From contig NC_087068.1 in the NCBI RefSeq assembly GCF_963678635.1, positions 8,562,027 through 8,626,026 on the forward strand: a stretch of DNA of 64,000 bases, written 5' to 3'. Every line of letters begins with the position of its first letter. The first letter of the stretch is position 1. This document shows positions 33,428 through 45,830 of this stretch, in pieces. Position numbers and translations under genes: made by a program. Under the pieces are notes generated by a model. That model was not told the DNA's origin, did no database searches, and saw nothing but the letters and a program-made list of their open reading frames with translations. Origin of the DNA: Symsagittifera roscoffensis (taxonomy: Eukaryota > Xenacoelomorpha > Acoela > Convolutidae).

Positions 33428-33685
33428 TGTCGTGAATGGACACAAAATAACAACTTGCTGCTAAAATACCCTTTCCTCTGGGATTTAATCCCTAGCTACT
33501 TAAAGAGTCCCGTTCTCTTTTGAACCGTGGTATCCCGTTTGACTTGTGACACTACATTGCATTATTATTTTTTCCGAGCAACCAAAAAGATGGCTAAAAG
33601 TTCCAAGCCAACAAAGAACTCCATGCGTTTTTTTGAAGAGTGTTCAGTTTTCAGTTTATTTAGTGGTTTTTTAGTGTTTTATGTG

Positions 33686-33895
33686 TGTGGTACTGTGCTA
33701 GCAATTACCTTGAGTTGTATAGCTATATAAAAAAGTTTATTTTCTATTTTCTTTATGTCAAGGTCACTAAAGACTAAATTGTACGTAAACATCATGTACG
33801 TAAACGTACACAAGATTAGAGTGCGTTTACCAAGGCTTGCAAAAGGCTGCGGAAAAGATAAACGATCAGAACTGAATTCAAGTATATCTGGTTAC
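33686..33895 (+). repeat. G3 5' LTR (diverged)
   Basis: Matches 39547-39728: TGTGGTACT start, CACCTTGAG/TACCTTGAG, TTTATGTCAAG, GTTTACCAA.GGCT, GATCAGAA and a TCTGGTTAC end, with indels. Confidence 0.6.
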
Positions 33896-33935
33896 TTGTA
33901 GATTTACGTATAGGAGAGCTCATTAGAGCATCACA

Positions 33936-33955
33936 TGGCGCAGACAGCCGTCAGG
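33936..33955 (+). other. G3 candidate primer-binding site
   Basis: TGGCGCAGACAGCCGTCAGG lies about 40 bp after the LTR and resembles the TGGCGCAG-type leader of a common gypsy lineage. The gap to the LTR end weakens the call. Confidence 0.4.
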
Positions 33956-33969
33956 ATACTGGTATTTTG

Positions 33970-34830
33970 AATGTCAGCGAATTTACATCCAACATGGCAC
34001 AAGTTCAAAATCTGGTTGGAGCATTTTTTTGATGGCGGTCACAGTCATGGAAAACGTTAGCCCAGAATTACTTCTTGAGAATCCGAAGGAAGTTTTGTAG
34101 GAACTGCCTCCGAGATCTGAATTCCCGAGGGAAGATGAAAATGCTGGGACAGCAAAAGAATTACGAGGCAAATTGTCCTAGACAGAGTGCTGCAAGAGAA
34201 TGAAGAACGAAGAACCAGAGGCCTGAGATTCGAACATAACATCTACTACAATGAAGTTCAGATATCAAGACAAGTTTTGATATCAAGACAATCCTCATTT
34301 CTTGAAACTGAAGATGAGGCTTTATTCGTGCAAAAAATATCCGCACGTTAAGGTAACAAACTTGAAATTTAGGCAATTGAAAAACAGGGGGAAACACAAG
34401 AAGCCTTGCACCCTGCATTACCTTTGCAAGCAGTCCGGTCGGAGTTAGATACCTTAAAAAACGAGATAGCGCGAGATCTGTTCTTTTTTTCAAGATGAGA
34501 AACATTTCACTCCAAAACATTACACCTGCGGGAGCTGCAAAGGCTTAGAATGCGGGTATGAGAATAAAACCGGAACCAATACGGGCAGTAAAAAATTCAA
34601 AAGGAAGAAATAGGAAACCATCAAACTGAATTAAAACAAATATCAAAAAAATATGATTCCAATCATGAAGAAAAAACCGTGTAACAGATATGGGCGGTAG
34701 AGATTTTATCGAAAGACTTTTGAAAAGTTTCCCAGCGATAAGGAAGATATGAAGAAAAAGTTGCAGCAAACAAAATTACTCTGAGAAAATTTTAAGAGCA
34801 AAAAAGCGAGGTAACAGAAGATTTGGTTAG
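33970..34830 (+). pseudogene. gag: G3 gag remnant
   Basis: Starts with ANLHPTWHKFKIWLEHFFDG after the leader, then fragments of a coiled, charged gag-like protein in shifting frames. No CCHC knuckle survives. Confidence 0.4.
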
Positions 34831-35149
34831 ATCAGAGAAAGAATGTAACTTGATTGTTGAAAACTTTGGTTCCTGTGACGTGTTTGAGAATAGGGAAGTC
34901 TGAACAGATATCTCAGCCTGAGAAGTAATCTCAAAGTACGTTCAAGAGAACATTTGCAAACACACCGCAAACCAATCAAAGAAAAGAAAGGTTGTAACAA
35001 AGACAATTGGTCTGCAACGAGACCCGAGTTCAAACAAAATGAAGTCGCTGAAGGTACTAAATTGATTAGAAAAACACACGTACTGCCAAGTTTCATTTCT
35101 CAATTGGTCGACAACAGAAACGATCATCGATAACTCCCGAGCACCAAAG

Positions 35150-35411
35150 CTTGTATCAGCGGAAAAGCTAAGTTTGGAAGCACAGTGTGTCGATTACAAT
35201 AAACAACCGTTTCCTATTCTGGGATCCCCAGAAAGCAACTAAAGGCATAGAGGTGAAAGAAGCAACTTACCTGTTCACAGAAGGAAGAAACAGATGCATA
35301 ATGGGACTAGACTTGCAGGGCCAAGTGCGTACTACTAACATACGACGATCAGCCCCAAAGGAATTCTCCAGTTATGACGTGGTACTTAAAAGGTTAGAAT
35401 TTTTTTTATAA
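35150..35411 (+). pseudogene. pro: G3 protease remnant
   Basis: A frame containing CIMGLDLQGQ after EVKEATYLFTEG matches the C-terminal half of a retropepsin (I-G-D/L strand). The DSG/DTG active site upstream is not legible. Confidence 0.45.
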
Positions 35412-35499
35412 TTATTTGAACGACAATGAGTTTCAAAAAGTATATAGTAATTTCATATTTCCTTTATCCTTTTGCCCGATTCCAGAAAGTGTGAGGAGA

Positions 35500-36160
35500 A
35501 TTTACAATAAATTTTAAGCTGAAAAAGCTGTTACTGGAGGGGGACATTGAGAAACTAGACACGTGTACCAGTGACTGTTTGATCAAACCGGTTGTGATAA
35601 AACAACAGAACGAGGGTGCGATCAATTCAAAAAAGCATTAGATGCAAAACCAATTACCAGACAATTTCTTTAAAACAAATATTAAATGCCGAATATTGGC
35701 GAACTGCTAGACGGTGTGAGCCAAACTGCAACTGAACAGAGGACGAATAAACCATACTTTACGGTCCTGGACTTTAAAATTAGTTAGTATAATCAGTTAA
35801 AATTAGGTGAAAACACAGCAACCAAAACAACTTCAATATAATAGGAAGCATTACTACGGAAGCCTAGACAATTTTAACGTTTTTTTTGGGTTAGCGGGCC
35901 TAACGGCTGAATTCCAAAAAGCAATGAACAGAAAACTCAGTCATGCAAAAAAAAACATTTAATTTTTAAATGATATTGTACTTGTGTTAAATAAGGGGGA
36001 ATTGGAGCATGAACAATCAGTAAGCAAAGCTATAAAAAAATCTAGATGAAAAAAATTTAGCATTTAATGTTTCGAATTGCTAATTCTTTTTTAGAAACGA
36101 AGTAGATTATTTGGGTTTGTGAGAAAATAGATTGATTTATCATTCTCTGCTGTCGCGAGT
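35500..36160 (+). pseudogene. pol: G3 reverse transcriptase remnant
   Basis: Legible pieces across frames: MPNIGELLDGVSQ, FTVLDFK followed by YNQLKLG, GLTAEFQKAMNRKLSHA-like, and FLNDIVLV where the catalytic box should read F-LDD. The LDD aspartate context is mutated to LND and many stops intervene, so it is inactive. Confidence 0.65.
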
Positions 36161-36479
36161 TACACCAAAGCTCACAAAACCCGAAGCAATGTTAAAATTG
36201 AGACTAAAATACCAAAGTAGCATACTTTTAGGTAGCATAAATTAAATCTTCTTTCTAGGTTCATAACAAACTCCGCAATTTAACGGAAAACTAAGAGAAG
36301 TAATTTAAAAGCAAAAATTAAAAAAATATGAAACTGCCGTTAAAAAATCAGCTTGAGAGATGAACACATAAGTATCTCCAAAAACATTAAATTAGCAGTT
36401 GCTAACAACTCTAGCAGCTCAAGAGTACGATTCGAAGTTCAAGATTACGATTCGAAAAGGAAACACGCTATAATGGACT

Positions 36480-36860
36480 AGAAGCCATTTTAGAACAAGA
36501 AACAGAGGAGGAATGGGTACCAATGTTATTCGCTTCTAGAAAACTATACGCCTAAAACACAAGTATAAGACGAACGAATTAGAGCTTCTAACGGCTGTTT
36601 GAGCAGCAGATTTGTGTAAATTTCACCTACTGGGAACGGAGTTTATCATCGCATTTGACCATAAAGCGTTAACCTTGGACCTGGATAGGAATAGGTTACC
36701 TAGTACATTTCCATTTATATGTACACCTTGAGTAGATAAATTGGTACCCTAGCAGTTTAAAGTAGTTCACATTTCGGGGGAGGATGTGGAGATAGCAGGT
36801 TATCTATCCAGGGAACCAAACGGGGACCCATGGTCCGAATCTGATAAAGATAAAAACGAC
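36480..36860 (+). pseudogene. pol: G3 RNase H remnant
   Basis: EEEWVPMLFASRKLYA, FIIAFDHKALTLDLD and YLSREPNGDPWSESD are recognisable Ty3/gypsy RNase H and post-RNase H signatures, in two or more frames. Confidence 0.65.
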
Positions 36861-37278
36861 TAGTTACGGCATTGAAGTAATAAACACATCATCAAACGGT
36901 TGCTATAGCAACCAAACTGTTCAAAAACGAATATAGCTCAAACGGAAAAAAATTGACTTTCGGGACCGTCAAAACTGGAAAAGAACAGCAATTTGATGCA
37001 AATAAACCAGCTTCACTAATTTTTAACTTAGAAATCAGCTGTCAACAAATCTCGAAAAAAGAAAAGAAACAATCGATTAGTCAAAGAACGAGCCTAATGG
37101 ATCCACGCCGCCACAGATACAAAAACAAGGCAAATGATGTCTCTAAGGAAAGTATCGAAAAAAATCGAAAAGTTTTCAGAATGAGTTACTTGACTCGGAA
37201 GGATAATTTCGGACTGTCAGAGCAGCTGGGGGAAGAAGGCTTTCAAATCGTGCGGAGCTTATTTTTGAATACGCGTGG

Positions 37279-37804
37279 ATGAACAGAGTTGAAAGAGTGG
37301 AGGATAGAGTCAATAAACAGGGGTTTGAACTCATGGGACCTTACAACAACCCGCTCTGGAACCAGTTGACAGTCGTTGACTACTGCATTGTAGTCGACAA
37401 CCGTCTGGTTGTCGTAGTACTACTTTGTCCCGCTAACATGAAGATGATACACAGAAGGCACGCATGCCGAGAAAAAATTTTGACTGTAACGCGACACCTG
37501 TGTTGGCCCCACATGCACAAGGATATAGTAAGTCTTGCAGAGGAATATCGTAGCTCACGCTGCCGAACCAAGAAATAAATTTAGATTATGCGAGGCAGAC
37601 AAAAATCATAAGGGAAAGAAAACATACTCACTTGTAGCAATAGACCGTTTTTCAAAGGTTTTATCGGTGGTAGACAATAGGTCAATTAGTGGAAAAGCAA
37701 CAGCGAAGTATCTATTAACGTTTTTTGCCGAGTACTCGGGGGACCGCAGAGGGTGTGGACTCGTTGAACCTACATTTCAAAGAAAAATCGAACTCTTGGA
37801 GTGA
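37279..37804 (+). pseudogene. pol: G3 integrase remnant
   Basis: 37279-37578 contains VDYCIVVDNRLVVVVLLCPA followed by a zinc-binding-like IHRRHACRE and WPHMHKDIV. The next frame (about 37620-37740) reads SLVAIDRFSKVLSVV, the first catalytic-aspartate strand of the core. The later D and E motifs are lost. Confidence 0.65.
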
Positions 37805-39546
37805 TGCTACTCAACGCAATAAAAATTCGATCAAGTATTGTGTCAGAACGATCATTCACAATCTTAGGCGGAACAAATAAAAAAATTCAAAAATTGCCGT
37901 TCCAAGCACACTTTAAGAGACAAGCAAAAAACGACTTTAAAGTAATAGGGACAAACTTATAAATAACTCTGGTAGTTTAAGAAAAAAAACAAATAATGAT
38001 CCTCCCTGACGGCAACACAGCTGAAAAGATGAATTGACCAGTCAGAAGAGATTCTCAAAATTTTCAGAAAGGAGACATCGAGTCTGGACACAAGCCCTAT
38101 GTTCAAGCAACAACTTTCCACAGCGAGGGAAAGTACGAATGAAACAACCCAAGAAGTTGCAAAATGGAATGAGGAACGACACAAAATGATACCAAACGTT
38201 TAGTTAATCTCGCAGAACAATCAAATCCCAAGCTAAAAAGAGAGCTGATGTACTCCTGGGAGAGAGCGTTTATTCAAAAAAGAAGGAAAACACCAAAACT
38301 CTGCTAAAAATACCACACTCAAGAAATATGAGAATTTAAAAAATGGAAGGCCACTCATAAAACCACTGCAGGGAAAAATAGCGTCGAACACAGACTCCGC
38401 GATAGAAACAACTGGAGAAACGATATATCGGAAAGTTGATATCGCGGAGGTAAGAAATAACTTGCCCAACGAGTCAACCCAGAGATCCAGGAAAAGTCCA
38501 TCCAACAACGGAGCCCAAAATTTTTTATAAAGTCAGCCAACAGGAATGACTCGAGGAGACTGAATCAGATGTAGATGAACAAATGCACCAGAAGTTTCAA
38601 CAAGCCGATGCGGAATTTCCGAATAATTGAATCCAACAGAGCCAAAAGAATGTCGCGTCAAAAAAATCGGAAACAAGTTTGGCTAAAATCATTAGTTTGT
38701 AAAAAACTCAAGAGAAGGCCAATTTGGAAAAACAATTGAAAAGAAAAAACCAACTGTGCAAGAAGCAAGGAGAGAGAAAGCAGAAAAAAATCCAGAAAAA
38801 AAGGACAATGGAGATGGAAAAAGACATTGAACCAGAACGGAGAGAATATGGCCGGTCTAGTTTAACGCCAAGGAAACCACAATCAGAAGGAAGAAAAATA
38901 TAGAAAGTAGACAAATCAACTGAAGTCGATAGCAGAAGAACTAGTGGACACATTCGGAAATTGGGACCTCTCACCATCTGAATGGAAAAACCTGGCTGCT
39001 TAGTTGCTGAACCGAAGCGTTCAAAACATCGCGGACAAAATTCGACGAAAAAATCAGCCGTCATCCGAAAGAGGAGATGAAAAATACGACCCGCCAACGG
39101 ACGTGTCGGACGACTCAAGCCTGAAAGATCAGGGGTTGCAAAATTAAATAACCACAAAGATTTGGAAAACCGACAAAGCACTTAAAACGGGAAGTTTCCG
39201 AGGAGGAGTTTTCAGTGGGAGGCAATTTAAAAGCAGCGTTGGCGCAGTACAAAGAATGCCTAGCATATTTCAAGACTAGCTTTCCATGGAAACCAAACTG
39301 GGACTTCTAGAGTGCCACTTTTTTCCAGAATAAGTTCAGATTCGCGTTTCTTGACAGAAATGCCTCTTCGAGCTCGAGCTTACAAATCGAGCTAGACGTG
39401 GTTTGAGAAAAGAAAGGAAAAAATCAAAAAAAGAAAAATTCGTAATTTGTATCAAATTTAAAAATAAAAACTATCGATTAGAATTTATTATTGTTATTAT
39501 TCACTTTTGTTTCCTAAATTACTAAAAGTTTTTTTTCCACAAGGAA

Positions 39547-39728
39547 TGTGGTACTACACTATCAGTCACCTTGAGTTTTATACCTTGTAAATATTTATAA
39601 TCAATTATTTTTATGTCAAGCTTACTATACAACAAACTTTATGGGAACATCTGCAAGATCAGACTCTGTTTACCAAAGGCTGCAGAAAACATAAAAGATC
39701 AGAAATGACTTATAGTGTTTCTGGTTAC
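39547..39728 (+). repeat. G3 3' LTR (diverged)
   Basis: Partner of 33686-33895; ends CTGGTTAC(A). Confidence 0.6.
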
Positions 39729-40146
39729 AAAAAAAATCTGTTCAAAATTGATTTTTTTGCCTTATTTTATAGGCGTCGTACCAACAATTTTTGTCTAGTA
39801 TTCATAAAATTTGTTACAAAAAAACAGTTTTTGGAAATTTTGGTGCTGATTAAACAATGAAGATAGACAGTAGAAAAAAATTTCCAAAACAAAAATCTTT
39901 ATAATCGATTGGTAAAGCTCCGTAATCGAAGTCGTACTATCAAAACTTACAACAGATCTAAAATTCTTAAATTATATCTGAAGAAAATAGATTTTTATCC
40001 AACTTTCACTTTGTAGAGTTGCTTTCTGATTTTAGTATCTCCAATATGTATCGACAGATCCACAAAGACAGACGCCAAAATTTTTTCCGTTTCTTCGATC
40101 GTTTTGATCCTTGCATTTTGCATTGATCTAACAAAAAATATGTTTA
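39729..40146. other. Intergenic
   Basis: AT-rich; nothing recognised. Confidence 0.35.
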
Positions 40147-42710
40147 ATGTGGCTGCTTCTGTTGCTGTTGAGCTCCGCATATTTCGCTAGCCCTCTTCGA
40201 ATTGAGCTTGAATATCACTTTATTGATAAAGAAAAAGACATTTTTTTGGGGAAAAATAATAACAGATCAATATTAAAGACCAAAAGCCGAAATGTCGGCT
40301 ATATTTCAGCGGTGCATGGCGTATCTGAGTTTCTAGCAAAAAAATCAGCTGGCGAAATTTTCTCTCAGGTCAGCAAAACCTCTACTACAAAATTTAAATT
40401 TTAGGAACCAGCTTGCAAAAACGTCCACTCGGGCATTCGTTTTTAATACGGCAAAAAAAAAATTTGTGAAGCTTTAATTTTGTTTCACCTCGATACTGAA
40501 AAAGATTAATTTCCGGTAGGTAGGGTATAGCTTGTGGATATAAAAAGTTTTGTATCTGACTTCTTTTGAATTGCAATTAATCGCGGAAACACAGTTCGGA
40601 AAAATGAAAATTTATTGCCAGTTTCGTTATTTTAGATTTGACAAGGTTTCTTAGAAAGTTTCTTAGACAAGGTTTCTTTGAAATAATAACTTAAGTTCTT
40701 GCTCGTCATTTTGGCAAGAACATCGCCAGCTCCCGACGGAGTAAAAAATATAGGTCAATTCACTGGTCAGACGCGTTATTTCTGCGGTGCGGCTGGTAAA
40801 TACGGCGGATCGAACTTTTTGGTCTTTTCCACAGTCAAAAAATTAAATTGAGCCAAACAGCGATCACCTCTTGTGCTGCGTTTGTCTACGGACCAGATTA
40901 AATTGCCTGTTTTCATGTGAACTTCAGTATCCGCTTGCTATTTTGAGCACCTGTTCAAAAATAGCATACACTCGCGAAGACAAGGCTTTATATTGCGTTC
41001 GCGCACGGACGTCCCTTTACGGTGGTCAAAGTACTCCTCGAAGGCCAGTAAAAGTGTTTAGAGTTGAAACTTTGAAACCATCTGGGCGTGCAATAATTGT
41101 AATTTTTGAGCACGCGTGCTTTGATGTTTCGACAAAACAGAAGTTTCTTTAAAAAATTTCATGTGCATTTGAAACGATTTCTTTTTGAAGACCGAATGTC
41201 AGTTCAATTGACTGACAGAAATTCGTGACGGCCAACGATTCCAACGATTGCCATTGCAAAGAGCTCGTATACATTGAAGCAATAATCTCAATTTGATTAC
41301 CTACTCATGTCACAAAGTTCAATAAGAAAAGCTTATCTGAGATTCGTTTTTTTGAGACGCAGAGGGATTAAACGTAACCTGTACTGCAATTTGTGAATGG
41401 CGCTAACGGTAACCAAACCGTTCAGCTGAAAACTCTGCCATCCTTGGCGTGATAGCTTTTGATTCATGCCTACTACAGATGAAGCAAAGAAAAAGAAGAG
41501 AACTCACGGGGCGCGAAAAATGCAAACTCTAACTGAAATATTGCGCGCTCACCCTAAGTTAGACGCTAACCCTAAACATTCACTGTAGTCACAATACGGA
41601 TCACAGAAAGATAGATTTCCTCAGTTTTTTGTTTATTCGGCATCGAAAACCAGTCATTAACATTTAAACCTGGAAAACTTACCCAAAAAATAGTGTTAAA
41701 TAAATCGGTGGAGTTTCCTCGTAACTCATTGTCAGCAAGATTGTCTCCTATCAAGACGTCAAACCATTGATCAGCAGCCGCAGTTTCTCCAATCCTGTTT
41801 GAGTTATAGGTAGGGTTTTTCCTGTCCAAAATCAAACCAACGGAGAACCGTACCTTTATCAGTCCAGATGAAAATATTCCAAAAAGGATTTGTTAAGGCT
41901 TTGGTGTTATCTTTTTTCAAGCGTTTCAAAATTCGAGATAGCAAATGCTTTCATTGGTGAGAAATTTTGAGTTCTCAAGTACAAACGATAGTGGGGTTTA
42001 TTGAGAATGCTTTTCAAGGACAGCAAGAAAACCTACATCACAAAATAAATTTCTGAGCTGTCCCCAAACATATGTTATGTGACGCATTCGACGGATGCGG
42101 TAATTTACTGCACCTTTTTTCCCATCTGCACAAAAAATGGCGAGCCAGACTGCAAGGCCAAGAAGTTCGACTGGGTGTCAAGTTGTAGTTCATCATCCAA
42201 CTGCTGGTCGTGAGTTCGTGAAAATTATTTTGTAACTAATTGCGCTCGTACGTTGTAGGTTGCTACGAGACGCATTTGGTCAAAAACGGACTATACCAAA
42301 TTTGACAGAGTTGGCTGTGTTATCGAGCTTATAGCTGCCGCATAACACCAGGACTAAGAACCAAAGCATAAACACAGTAGTCCCATTTGAGACAGAGAGC
42401 TTGTGAAGATATACCTCCACATGCTAAAACATCAGTTTTGAAATTGAAATGCGGTTTTGGGCGGTCTTAGCGCATCAGTTATCAGAGGGGTCTGGTGTAA
42501 TGTAGTACAACCACATCGACTGTGGGATTCTCCCGTCATGAAGAAATTGGTATTCTTTTCAACCTAGAGGTAGACTTCGTCAATATCAGCCGAGACAACA
42601 TACTGATACTGACATGCACCGACAAGAAAAACTATAACTTTTGCAGCAGGTCAAAATCTAAAAGCAATGGCTTGTGCAAACAATTGCCATGGAATTCACT
42701 GGGAGTCTAG
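40147..42710 (+). pseudogene. Fragments of a possible secreted, Cys-bearing protein gene
   Basis: 40147 opens with a textbook signal peptide (MWLLLLLLSSAYFASP) and an uninterrupted frame to a donor at 40368/40369 (CAG/GTCAGC). A 36-bp GT...AG candidate intron ends at 40404 and leads to EPACKNVHSGIRF and a stop. Further coding-like, Cys-containing pieces on the same strand are GQFTGQTRYFCGAAGKYGG (about 40750-40850), the end of the 40871-41152 frame, TANDSNDCHCKELVYIEA (about 41235-41290), ICTKNGEPDCKAKKFDWVSS (about 42125-42220; then GTGAGT...TTGTAG, a ~50-bp candidate intron) and CYETHLVKNGLY. I could not join them into one in-frame model, and the minus-strand BEL relic lies among them, so this may be a decayed gene, several small genes, or partly chance. 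Family not recognised. Confidence 0.3.
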
Positions 42711-45300
42711 AGACGCGTGTCATTTTCGGATTAACCTTAATCTTTACCAAAATTTCGGCTTAATTGCACTGAACTAGTCCTGATCAATTATCAAATCTAC
42801 ATCAGCGTTTTATAATCAATTGGACGTATCGGAGCAAGATCAGAATACTGACTCTACAAAATGGCGTTGAGAGAATGAGTGCCAACCTTTAGTTCGTTTT
42901 TAAGCTGAACACTTCATAAAACTGACTAAAATAGCTGATACCGGCATTGGGTTGCTGCATAACCAGACAACCTCAGGCACTCAGCTCTATGGGAGTCTAG
43001 AGACACTTCAAGTATATGAATGGGCAGTAACCCTTTCGAGGTAATCAGTTCCAATGCTTTTTTTTAAAGTAACACACCTTGCATTCTACTTTAGTGAGTT
43101 TTCTTATGTCCGCATTTCTCGAACTGGCGCTCCAAAAACTTTTTCCTTGCTTGTAATGTAGCTGTTCCATTCTAATTTATTATTTGGCACTTGTTTTGTC
43201 GGATTTTCCATTGCGTACACGCGATCAGCTTAATGAAACAGATAACCATGGGTGGTTTTGAACTGTTTTTTATTGTAGCTCGACGGGGCATAAGTATCAC
43301 AGCTGTTTTTCAGTAGAAAGTAAAGCCTTGAAGTCTTCTTCATAAGCAAAGCACTTCCAGAACTCATGCTTGGCGATATAAAGAACTTATACTTTATACT
43401 GAAAATCAGCTATTTTATCAACTGGTTTAGTTGCAACAAAAACACTTAAGGTTCTAAGTTTTTGATTTTTCAGGCTTTCTGAATTGCTCGTGCGCTTCTA
43501 TTTTGACTTATAAATATTAAAAAATCCAGGAAGTTTTGTTTTGATCAGTGACGTTTGATCACGTAGAGTGTTGAGTGGATTTAATTAAAGCTTGATTGAG
43601 CAGGGAAACGTTTTTTGAGCTCTTCATTGAATTTAAGAGATATACACGACGCTATCAAAATAGAGATTGTCGACTATTCGTTCAGAAAAGTGCATTTTGA
43701 GTTGGGGAAATATCTACAATTTGTCCAGATGCTACGTTATCTTTTTCTGAGGTTGGCTAAGTTTTTGCTCTAATGTAAAAAAGTCATCTTTATTCTTTTT
43801 CTCAATATAGGCAAACTCTGCTATGTCGAACTCAGTTCTTGCAATCATGTTTGTTTTTCATTCAGGAATCGGATCCTTCCTGTGTACTGATAATAGCACT
43901 TCGACTAGTTCACTCAGAACTTCTGTTCAGTTTGTTGTTGCCGAAAAACTTGTGTTGGATGCATCAGATCACCACAAGGAAACGAATTTTGAAGCTGCTA
44001 TCAAGTAGATGATGTGTAACATTGTGTTTTTAGTTGTGGGAGGCCCTTGTAGACGGCTCCATCACTCGAAACTGGCACAAACCAGCTTCATAGACAGCTC
44101 CATCACTCAAAATTCCCCCCGAGTTTTCCTCGTTGAGAAATTTGATTTAGGGGAGGGAAAAAATTGTGGGAGGTATTCAGTTGAGAGTTGAAACTTGTTT
44201 CAGCGTTATTTTGAGTCCCTGCAGAAACCCAGTTAACCATCATTGGTAGATTATTTTCACTCATTTTGGCAAAATGCCCTTAAATTGGTTTTTGCAGCCA
44301 AACAGATATCAAGGTTGATGTGTAATCAAATTATAATTGCCAATACTGATCTCTGCTGGTCTATGTCAGAGTTGTGCCCAATTTTGATATCCTGAATGTT
44401 GTCTGGGAGAAACTGGTAAGCTATTAGATTCTTGTAAGGCAGTGAACCTAGATACGTTGATATGCTGAGTCGCGGAAATCGTACAAGACACTTGAAGTTT
44501 TAGAAACAAATGTAGTTTTGTGAACCCATGATATGTGATAGAGGTAATATATGGACCTTTTTGTGTCCGAGTTTTTCTGGGATAGTTTTGCGGGTAGTGG
44601 ACCATTGTGAGTCTCTCGAGATCGGCAAACCCTCTCTTTCCAAAGGATGGTCACGTGAAAAAGACTGACCTAGATGCTGAATATCACTTCCAGATACTCA
44701 TTTTCTAAAATTTAAGCTTCCGCGACCTTGATGCTTTTTGTGTTTAATTATTCCTTTACCAAACGTCAGTCTCCTATCTCAACCAATATTTTACTTTGAG
44801 ATGCTCAATTCCAAATTGATTTTGCTGTTGCTCCAATTCAGCTTCCTGATGTGTGAGTCTGAAACCAACTTCATTCTTTTTCTCCAACTCGCATTTTTTT
44901 TGGTTCGAAACAGTTCTGTAGGACGCTCATTGAAGGAAGTAATTCTTTTCACCGCTTGTTTCATTGTAATTAATAGCTCTGCTCGTAGTCTTGTCGTTGA
45001 TCTCAATGAACCCTTCCCACCAAGCAACCAAGATGGATAACAATTTGTAGGGATCATTGGTTTTATCTGCTATTGTCAATAATTTTATTTCTAAGCCACC
45101 ATATATTTCAGTTCGATAACGCACTGCTCGGTGACTCAACGTTCCTAATCTCTGGTTTAAAAAAATCAGAATGTCCCCATCAGAGTCATCATTAAAAATA
45201 TTTGGGACGTTCATCAAACAGGCGATTCAACGGAAGAATCAAACATCAAAAGTACGCTACTTTGAATTTGTTTCTTGTTCAGACTTTCGATTAATTTCTC
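41572..45300 (-). mobile_element. Decayed BEL/Pao retrotransposon relic
   Basis: Minus-strand pieces in BEL order: a gag-like frame at 45217-44927; a DUF1758-type protease-like stretch near 44400-44330 (IGHNSDIDQQRSVLAI); an RT thumb-like IVDNLYFDSVVY near 43690-43640, where BEL/Pao RTs have a VDNLYVDD-type catalytic box (here DS replaces DD); and 41835-41572, which reads TYNSNRIGETAAADQWFDV, then a DNLADNELRGNSTDLF-like segment, the BEL/Pao 'NPAD..SRG' region after RNase H. Large parts between are unreadable and no LTRs were found. The left end stops near 41572, without an integrase. Confidence 0.55.
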
Positions 45301-45422
45301 TTCATCTGAATTTCTCGATATTATCAAGCCATTTTATTGCTCTGTGTCATTTAGGGCAAAAACCAGTTTGATTGACGCCAAAATAAGTCTACCAGTTTTA
45401 TATTGGAAACTTGTTTGAAAAT

Positions 45423-45830
45423 TGAGTTAGGTCCTTGAGGTTAACTCATAGAGTAATTTCGGATAGGGTACACCGTCTGCTCGTCACGCTATCTTATTTT
45501 CGGCCGGATAGATTCGTGCAACTTCTTAGTCTAATAACGATCATAATCTTACTCTTATATCTACTAGTCTCAGTGTGTTTAACTAGACTCTGCTAGGCTC
45601 AATAGATCTAGAGTATACTGGCTTATTGCAACTGCTGAAGTTCTCTTGGAGAGGTAACTAATTTCTAAGTTAAATTCAAATCTCTCTGGTGCTGAAATTA
45701 CAAGTAATTTCAGCACTTACAAATAAGTGGGTTGTTAGTTAGATGGACTATGATTGGTTAATATTAAGTATTTTACAGTGGTAAAATATCTAATTTATCC
45801 ATAATAAAATGTAGTTTAGATCAGGTTCCA
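45423..45830 (-). repeat. G2 3' LTR
   Basis: TGAGTTAGGTCCTTGAGG start, TCAGGTTCCA end, 408 bp. Matches 58782-59183 over almost its full length. Confidence 0.9.

Larger units (their letters stand above)
33686..39728 (+). mobile_element. Old Ty3/gypsy relic (element G3)
   Basis: Plus-strand remains of a complete element. It is flanked by diverged ~200 bp direct repeats and contains, in order, gag-, protease-, RT-, RNase H- and integrase-like readings that change frame every few tens of codons. Density of stops makes it the oldest LTR element in the window apart from the BEL relic. No intact ORF exceeds about 110 codons. The Lys/Glu-rich region 37.9-39.2 kb is the expected post-integrase tail. 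Confidence 0.75.

Noticed and set aside
38708-39181. 157-codon minus-strand ORF with hydrophobic C-terminus
   Set aside because: Opposite-strand shadow of the Lys/Glu-rich tail of the old gypsy relic.
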